From NCBI GenBank assembly GCA_043805315.1, contig JAZDID010000022.1:1-9833 (forward strand): DNA of 9,833 bases, written 5' to 3'. The notes beneath the pieces are model-generated. The model made no database searches, was not told the origin of the DNA, and saw only the letters and a program-made list of their open reading frames with translations. The translations under genes were made by a program, and so were the position numbers. Source of the stretch: JAHJEM01 sp043805315 (GTDB taxonomy: Archaea; Nanobdellota; Nanobdellia; Woesearchaeales; JAHJEM01). Shown here piece by piece: positions 6,363 through 9,833 of this stretch. Each line of letters starts with the position of its first letter. Positions within the stretch are counted from its first letter, which is position 1.

Positions 6363-6635
6363 TCAGATAATATCCTCTTCTGCAATCACCATGTAATCTC
6401 CTATCGCGATCACAGATGAGAAGGGGATGAGGATCTGGCCTTCCTTGGTCTTTTCCAATTCCAGCTTCTCGGTGTAGCTTGTCGGATTCACCAGGACCAT
6501 GTGAATGAGCTCTCCTGAGCTTGTCTCGAAGATGATGTCCCCGACCTCACCGAAGCGCTTGCCGGTCTTGCTTACGACAGTCTTGCCAATCAACTGCTTT
6601 GAAAACTTTTTCTCTTCATCGCGCATTTCAGCCAT
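6363..6635 (-). CDS. Stand-alone PRC-barrel domain protein
   Basis: This 90-residue protein is mostly one PRC-barrel domain, a small beta-barrel that binds proteins or nucleic acid. Typical features are QLIGKTVVSKTGKRFGEVGDI (14-34, Gly-rich turn after the first strand), the strand ELIHMVLVNP (42-51), and IPFSSVIAIGDYMVI (70-84) at the C terminus. A short charged tail, MAEMRDEEKK, precedes it. No transmembrane segment or enzyme site is seen. Single-domain archaeal PRC-barrel proteins include the CdpB cell-division proteins of haloarchaea, which act with SepF and FtsZ; others are linked to RNA metabolism. The sequence alone does not choose between these. The ATG at 6635 has GGTGGT 5 nt upstream on the minus strand, so unlike its neighbours it appears to use a Shine-Dalgarno site. 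T tracts follow the stop. Confidence 0.9.
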   Translation of the reverse strand: MAEMRDEEKKFSKQLIGKTVVSKTGKRFGEVGDIIFETSSGELIHMVLVNPTSYTEKLELEKTKEGQILIPFSSVIAIGDYMVIAEEDII

Positions 6636-6640
6636 GATGT

Positions 6641-6646
6641 ACCACC
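6641..6646 (-). promoter_or_regulatory. Shine-Dalgarno site of the PRC-barrel gene
   Basis: Minus-strand GGTGGT, part of GGGTGGT, lies 5 nt before the ATG. It supports the start at 6635 over the in-frame ATG three codons later. Confidence 0.45.
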
Positions 6647-6675
6647 CGATTTGTATTCGATAAAAATTTGCTTGC

Positions 6676-6684
6676 TTAAAAATA
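6676..6684 (-). promoter_or_regulatory. Candidate TATA box of the PRC-barrel gene
   Basis: Minus-strand TATTTTTAA is centred about 45 nt before the ATG. The expected transcript start near 6654 would leave a leader of about 18 nt that includes the Shine-Dalgarno site. Other AT-rich candidates exist in this 107-nt gap, so the choice is tentative. The same T run could also help terminate the upstream M24 gene. Confidence 0.35.
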
Positions 6685-6742
6685 TTGTTATTCTGAAATT
6701 AATACAGGATGAGACTATTGGAGTATTTAAAACTTTTGGTTT

Positions 6743-7828
6743 TTATAGGAGGGATAATGAGGCTGACCTTTCTCTGTAATTGATTGCCAGGAAGGCCTTC
6801 GGCACTCCCTTGGTCAATACCTCCACGCTCTTTCCAAGGCAAAGGTCATCCTCTATCCTGATTCCTGTCTTTTGGTAATGTCCTGGCTCGATCGTGAAGA
6901 CCATTCCTCTACTTAGGATATGCTTGAGCTTTGGGGCAAAGCCAGGCAGCTCATGGACCTGGATTCCCAAGCCATGGCCGATGCCATGCGTAAAGTATTT
7001 CTTGTCCTTGCCGAACAGCATGTCTGCATGCTTCTGGACAGCAGGGGCAGAGACCTCTCCTGTCTTGGCGTATTCTCTCTTGATAAAATCTATGGTCTTC
7101 TCTTGGACAGCAAGGACTCTCTGGTATAATAAAACCTCTTGCGGCGTTGGCTTGCCGATATATGCTGTCCTGGTGATGTCAGTGCAATATCCCTTGTATT
7201 TCAGGCCATAATCAATGATGAGAAACCCTCTCTTCAGCACCTTGTTGCCATAATAATGCGGAATGGCTCCTGAGATTGCATGGGCGATGATGGGCTCGAA
7301 GGAGAGCTCGCAGCCAGCCATGAGGGTTTTAATCTTCAGAGAGGTCCTGATATCTGCTTCAGATCTGAACTTTCCTTTCTGCAAGTCTGCCAATACCATG
7401 TTCATGATATTGCAGGTGATGGTGCATGCGTGCTTGAAGATCTTGATTTCCTGGGGAGTCTTCTGGCTGCGCAGCTGATTCAGCTCTTGCGAGAGATCCC
7501 TTGTCTTGACAATCCTCCTGATCTTCTGATAATTCGCGGTGAGGAGGAAGCTCTCATTGATGCCGAGCACGCGGATCCTCTTTCTCTGCACGATCTTTTT
7601 CAGGAGTTCAGGAAAATCCTTGTTGAGGTTCTGGACAGCAAATCCCCGAGTATTGAGCTGTTCCAAAGGACTGATGAAAATAACTGGTTTTCCTTGCGCG
7701 AGGATGAGCATGATAGCCTCTTGGACATGCTGCTGGAGAAAATAGAAGAAATTCGGGTCTTTTGAAGTCAGAAGGCAGGCGTCAATGCCCTTCTTGTCCA
7801 TCTCTTTCCTGAATTCAGCAAGCTTCAT
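6743..7828 (-). CDS. Xaa-Pro peptidase, M24 family (prolidase-like)
   Basis: This 361-residue cytosolic metallopeptidase is expected to cleave Xaa-Pro bonds in dipeptides or at peptide N termini. The N-terminal creatinase-like domain (~1-115) begins with MKLAEFRKEMDKKGIDACLL. The C-terminal pita-bread domain (~125-350) carries all five metal ligands of the family: D206 (IIDYGLKYKGY), D217 (CTDITRT), H285 (HGIGHGLGIQVHE), E314 (FTIEPGHY) and E326 (IRIEDD). The substrate-side histidine region AHAISGAIPHYYGN (182-194) is also present. Length and layout match archaeal prolidase (PepQ) and aminopeptidase P-like proteins; the exact substrate cannot be told from sequence. The ATG has no ribosome site and a TATA-like element 27 nt upstream, so it is probably leaderless. 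The gene is divergent from the M29-like gene, 100 nt away. The C-terminal tail RSASLSLL is not part of the core fold. Confidence 0.93.
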   Translation of the reverse strand: MKLAEFRKEMDKKGIDACLLTSKDPNFFYFLQQHVQEAIMLILAQGKPVIFISPLEQLNTRGFAVQNLNKDFPELLKKIVQRKRIRVLGINESFLLTANYQKIRRIVKTRDLSQELNQLRSQKTPQEIKIFKHACTITCNIMNMVLADLQKGKFRSEADIRTSLKIKTLMAGCELSFEPIIAHAISGAIPHYYGNKVLKRGFLIIDYGLKYKGYCTDITRTAYIGKPTPQEVLLYQRVLAVQEKTIDFIKREYAKTGEVSAPAVQKHADMLFGKDKKYFTHGIGHGLGIQVHELPGFAPKLKHILSRGMVFTIEPGHYQKTGIRIEDDLCLGKSVEVLTKGVPKAFLAINYRERSASLSLL

Positions 7829-7850
7829 AACGCAATGAAAAATGGATGTA

Positions 7851-7859
7851 TTATTTTAA
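7851..7859 (-). promoter_or_regulatory. TATA-like box of the M24 peptidase gene
   Basis: Minus-strand TTAAAATAA is centred at 7855, 27 nt before the start codon. No Shine-Dalgarno site is present, so a leaderless transcript is expected. It lies 38 nt from the oppositely facing TATA box of the M29-like gene. Confidence 0.45.
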
Positions 7860-7897
7860 TCTTGTCAATTTCAGGAGTCAAGAGTTTAAACAATACA

Positions 7898-7906
7898 TTT
7901 AAATAT
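7898..7906 (+). promoter_or_regulatory. TATA box of the M29-like gene
   Basis: TTTAAATAT is centred at 7902, 27 nt before the ATG at 7929. The expected transcript start falls on or next to the ATG, and the bases before it (CTTTCTGGG) carry no ribosome site. It forms a divergent promoter region with the M24 gene. Confidence 0.55.
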
Positions 7907-7928
7907 CCACCCGGTAAACCTTTCTGGG

Positions 7929-9830
7929 ATGGAAAAACGCCCGAACTATCCGCGCTTTTCTGAGGACGTCGATCATTGCACAAGGCAGTTGCAGGCATTA
8001 AAGGCTGAGAACAAGAGGATATACATCCTTGCAGATGCTGATAACACTGCAGCCTTTTACTCCATGGCTCCAGTCTCCTGTGCAGCTCACGAGCTCGGCT
8101 TTGATGTGTTCGCGCTGTTCAAGAACAAGGGAGAGTTCTACAAGAATCTCCTGAAGCTCTGGTTCTGCTACCATTCCTTTGAAAATCCCTCAACACTGCC
8201 TGATCTCAAAAAAGACATCCGGCAGAAAGCACTGGCAGCATTCATCACTGAAGCTGACAAGAAGGCAAAAGGAGAGATAGAACAGCTCTTTGCAATGCCC
8301 GTGCTCTTCCTGATCGCACAGCAGAAAGGATTCCTCTGCCTGACCAAAGCGCAGATGATTTCAGGAAAGGTATTCGAACAGCTTATGGCAAAGACTGATC
8401 TGGAAAAGCTTAGACTTGCGCATACAAAAACAAAACCAGCATTCTTAGCATATCAGACACGATGGTTCCAGCCACATCAGACAAAACTGCTCGAGACCAC
8501 CTGCAGGAAGATATGGACAGAGGTCTACACATTGCAGAGAACAGAGCAGGTCGGCATCGGATTCGAGCTCATCCCTGTCCGGAAACGCATGACCCTTCCC
8601 TTGCTGGATTACCTTGACTCATACGCGATTGTCCAGGCAATGAAGAACACCTGCCCGAGCACAAACATCTCCCTGTCCAGCTCAAGCTCACGGGACTCAG
8701 TCCTGGACTCTCCAGAAAAGACATCTGAGCTCGGCGCAACGCTCTTGGGCTGCGAGCTCGACAAGAACATCGCAGAGCCAGTCTTCCAGAAATACAAGGC
8801 AATGGCATTTGTGTTGGGTTTTTTTCCAATGAAGACCAATGATGCAGTCTTCGGCATCCATGGCAAAGGCTATGCAGGCAGGCACATCTTCGGAGACTAC
8901 ATCGGCTATCCAACGCTGAACAGGAAATCCCGCTGGAAAACCCCAGGAGGCATCCTCTATAAGTTCAGCTGGTATCCCCAGGCAAAGCATGAAAGCCGTG
9001 ATCCTGTCTGCCGGGTCGGCTTCACAGAAACCCTGCCAATCGATGTCTTTATCCAATCCTGCAATGTGGACTGGAACAAGATGCGCAAAGACAACCAGAA
9101 GCTCATGGATGCGATAAACAGCTCTGACTCTATCTGCGTTGCATCTGCAACATCAAACTTTATTGTCCAACTCATCAATGAAAAAACCGGCAAGAGGCGT
9201 TATCCAAAGCCTTCTGGCGCTGATGTGCAGACAAAAATAAATGAGCAGACTCTCAAAGAGACCGGCTTGCGGACAGGCAACATGGCCAACCTGCCTGGAG
9301 GCGAGGCATTCTTGACACCGGAATACATTGAAGGCACGTTTTACGGCGATGTCGTCATCTCCATCGACCAATCCTACAGATTGGATGAAAAAAACCCGTT
9401 ATGTGTCCAGTGCACAAAGGACGGCTATACTGTTCTTGGTGGGGAAAAGAAGATCATCAGCACCCTGAACAAGAAAAAAAAAGATGCATACAAGACCATC
9501 CTCTTAATGGAAAAACACGAGTCAGCGCCAAAAGAAGTGATAGCGCTCGCAAAGAAAAACTTCAACAAGATAGGAGAATTCGCCATCAACACAAACCCGC
9601 ATGCGCAGCTCTGCGACTATCTTATCGTGAACGAGAAGATCGCAGGCATGATCCATATCGCGCTCGGCGCTGGATTTGACGAGGACAGGCATACCGAATA
9701 CCATTATGACATCGTGATCAACGCGAAAAAGCAGAAGCTTGACATCTATGGGGTAAAAAAGATACAGAAAGGAAACAAGACAACAGAAAAAAAGATCTGG
9801 ATGCTGAAACAAGGAAGATTTGTCCTATGA
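7929..9830 (+). CDS. Large M29-like (AmpS/AmpT, COG2309) metallo-aminopeptidase homolog
   Basis: The C-terminal third of this 633-residue protein carries the metal-ligand order of M29 aminopeptidases: NLPGGEAF (E459), IGEFAINTNP (E550), MIHIALG (H576) and YHYD (H592, D594). The region before it (~390-450) reads like the family's substrate-side domain, with ICVASATSNFIVQL. Residues 303-385 are Gly/aromatic-rich (GIHGKGYAGRHIFGDYIGYP, then SWYPQ). M29 enzymes remove N-terminal residues from peptides with two metal ions. Typical members are about 370-415 residues, with the first ligand near 250; here it is at 459, so roughly 200 residues are extra. The N terminus has a Rossmann-like start, RIYILADADNTAAFY (30-44), with an alpha/beta layout, and a serine run (248-254) marks a probable linker. 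No signal peptide, so cytosolic. A9 (9474-9482) and T7 (8819-8825) runs occur in frame. It may be a distinct subfamily rather than a true leucine aminopeptidase. Confidence 0.72.
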   Translation: MEKRPNYPRFSEDVDHCTRQLQALKAENKRIYILADADNTAAFYSMAPVSCAAHELGFDVFALFKNKGEFYKNLLKLWFCYHSFENPSTLPDLKKDIRQKALAAFITEADKKAKGEIEQLFAMPVLFLIAQQKGFLCLTKAQMISGKVFEQLMAKTDLEKLRLAHTKTKPAFLAYQTRWFQPHQTKLLETTCRKIWTEVYTLQRTEQVGIGFELIPVRKRMTLPLLDYLDSYAIVQAMKNTCPSTNISLSSSSSRDSVLDSPEKTSELGATLLGCELDKNIAEPVFQKYKAMAFVLGFFPMKTNDAVFGIHGKGYAGRHIFGDYIGYPTLNRKSRWKTPGGILYKFSWYPQAKHESRDPVCRVGFTETLPIDVFIQSCNVDWNKMRKDNQKLMDAINSSDSICVASATSNFIVQLINEKTGKRRYPKPSGADVQTKINEQTLKETGLRTGNMANLPGGEAFLTPEYIEGTFYGDVVISIDQSYRLDEKNPLCVQCTKDGYTVLGGEKKIISTLNKKKKDAYKTILLMEKHESAPKEVIALAKKNFNKIGEFAINTNPHAQLCDYLIVNEKIAGMIHIALGAGFDEDRHTEYHYDIVINAKKQKLDIYGVKKIQKGNKTTEKKIWMLKQGRFVL

Positions 9831-9833
9831 TAA

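Noticed and set aside
6716..6742. Terminator of the M24 gene in the TTTTAAATA stretch just after its stop
   Set aside because: Only a T4 run is present on the minus strand, weaker than the other tracts in this window. Termination there is possible but not supported well enough to list.
7280..7765. 161-residue plus-strand open frame
   Set aside because: It is antisense to the M24 peptidase, which has all five metal ligands. It has no ribosome site or promoter and shows no recognisable domain.
1..9833. CRISPR array, tRNA or rRNA genes, insertion-sequence ends
   Set aside because: I saw no regularly spaced repeats, no tRNA-like cloverleaf sequence, and no paired terminal inverted repeats or transposase. 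All gaps between genes are about 107 nt or shorter.

Overview
The window reads as archaeal chromosome, most likely from a DPANN-type lineage such as Woesearchaeota or Pacearchaeota. It holds a replication factor C small subunit of archaeal type, a stand-alone PRC-barrel protein of the short archaeal kind, clear TATA boxes about 27 nt upstream of leaderless starts, and GAGGTG-type Shine-Dalgarno sites at other genes. The lineage guess rests mainly on the surface lipoprotein family, which resembles proteins I associate with Woesearchaeota-like genomes. It has not been tested by any search.

Layout. (1) Positions 1-174 hold the C-terminal end of a small Cys/His, HNH-nuclease-like protein in AT-rich sequence. 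(2) Positions 187-5271 hold four plus-strand genes for cell-envelope proteins: a five-helix membrane protein with a large exported domain, then three lipoproteins that are clearly paralogous. All three share an N-terminal Ig/CARDB-like unit, the block C-x-Y-x-T...x-V-C-I...C...GAP, and six cysteines in conserved order. The second and third lipoprotein genes have their own TATA boxes and Shine-Dalgarno sites. (3) An oligo-T terminator at about 5286-5307 ends this block. (4) Positions 5316-7828 are on the minus strand: RFC small subunit, PRC-barrel protein, and an M24 Xaa-Pro peptidase with a complete metal site. (5) A 100-bp divergent promoter region separates the M24 gene from a 633-residue plus-strand protein whose C-terminal third carries the M29 (AmpS/AmpT, COG2309) metal-ligand pattern. 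It ends three bases before the window edge.

How the genes fit together. The lipoproteins and the five-helix protein probably form or decorate one envelope structure. The exported domain of the membrane protein appears distantly related to the lipoproteins, and the conserved cysteines suggest disulfides outside the cell. Their function is unknown to me. The minus-strand genes are housekeeping genes (clamp loading, possible division or RNA-linked PRC-barrel, dipeptide breakdown). The two peptidase genes share a divergent promoter region, which would suit co-ordinated peptide scavenging. The strongest oddity is the second lipoprotein gene (2850-4181): no ATG, GTG or usable TTG sits where its Shine-Dalgarno site and signal peptide need one. 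The codon there is ATC.
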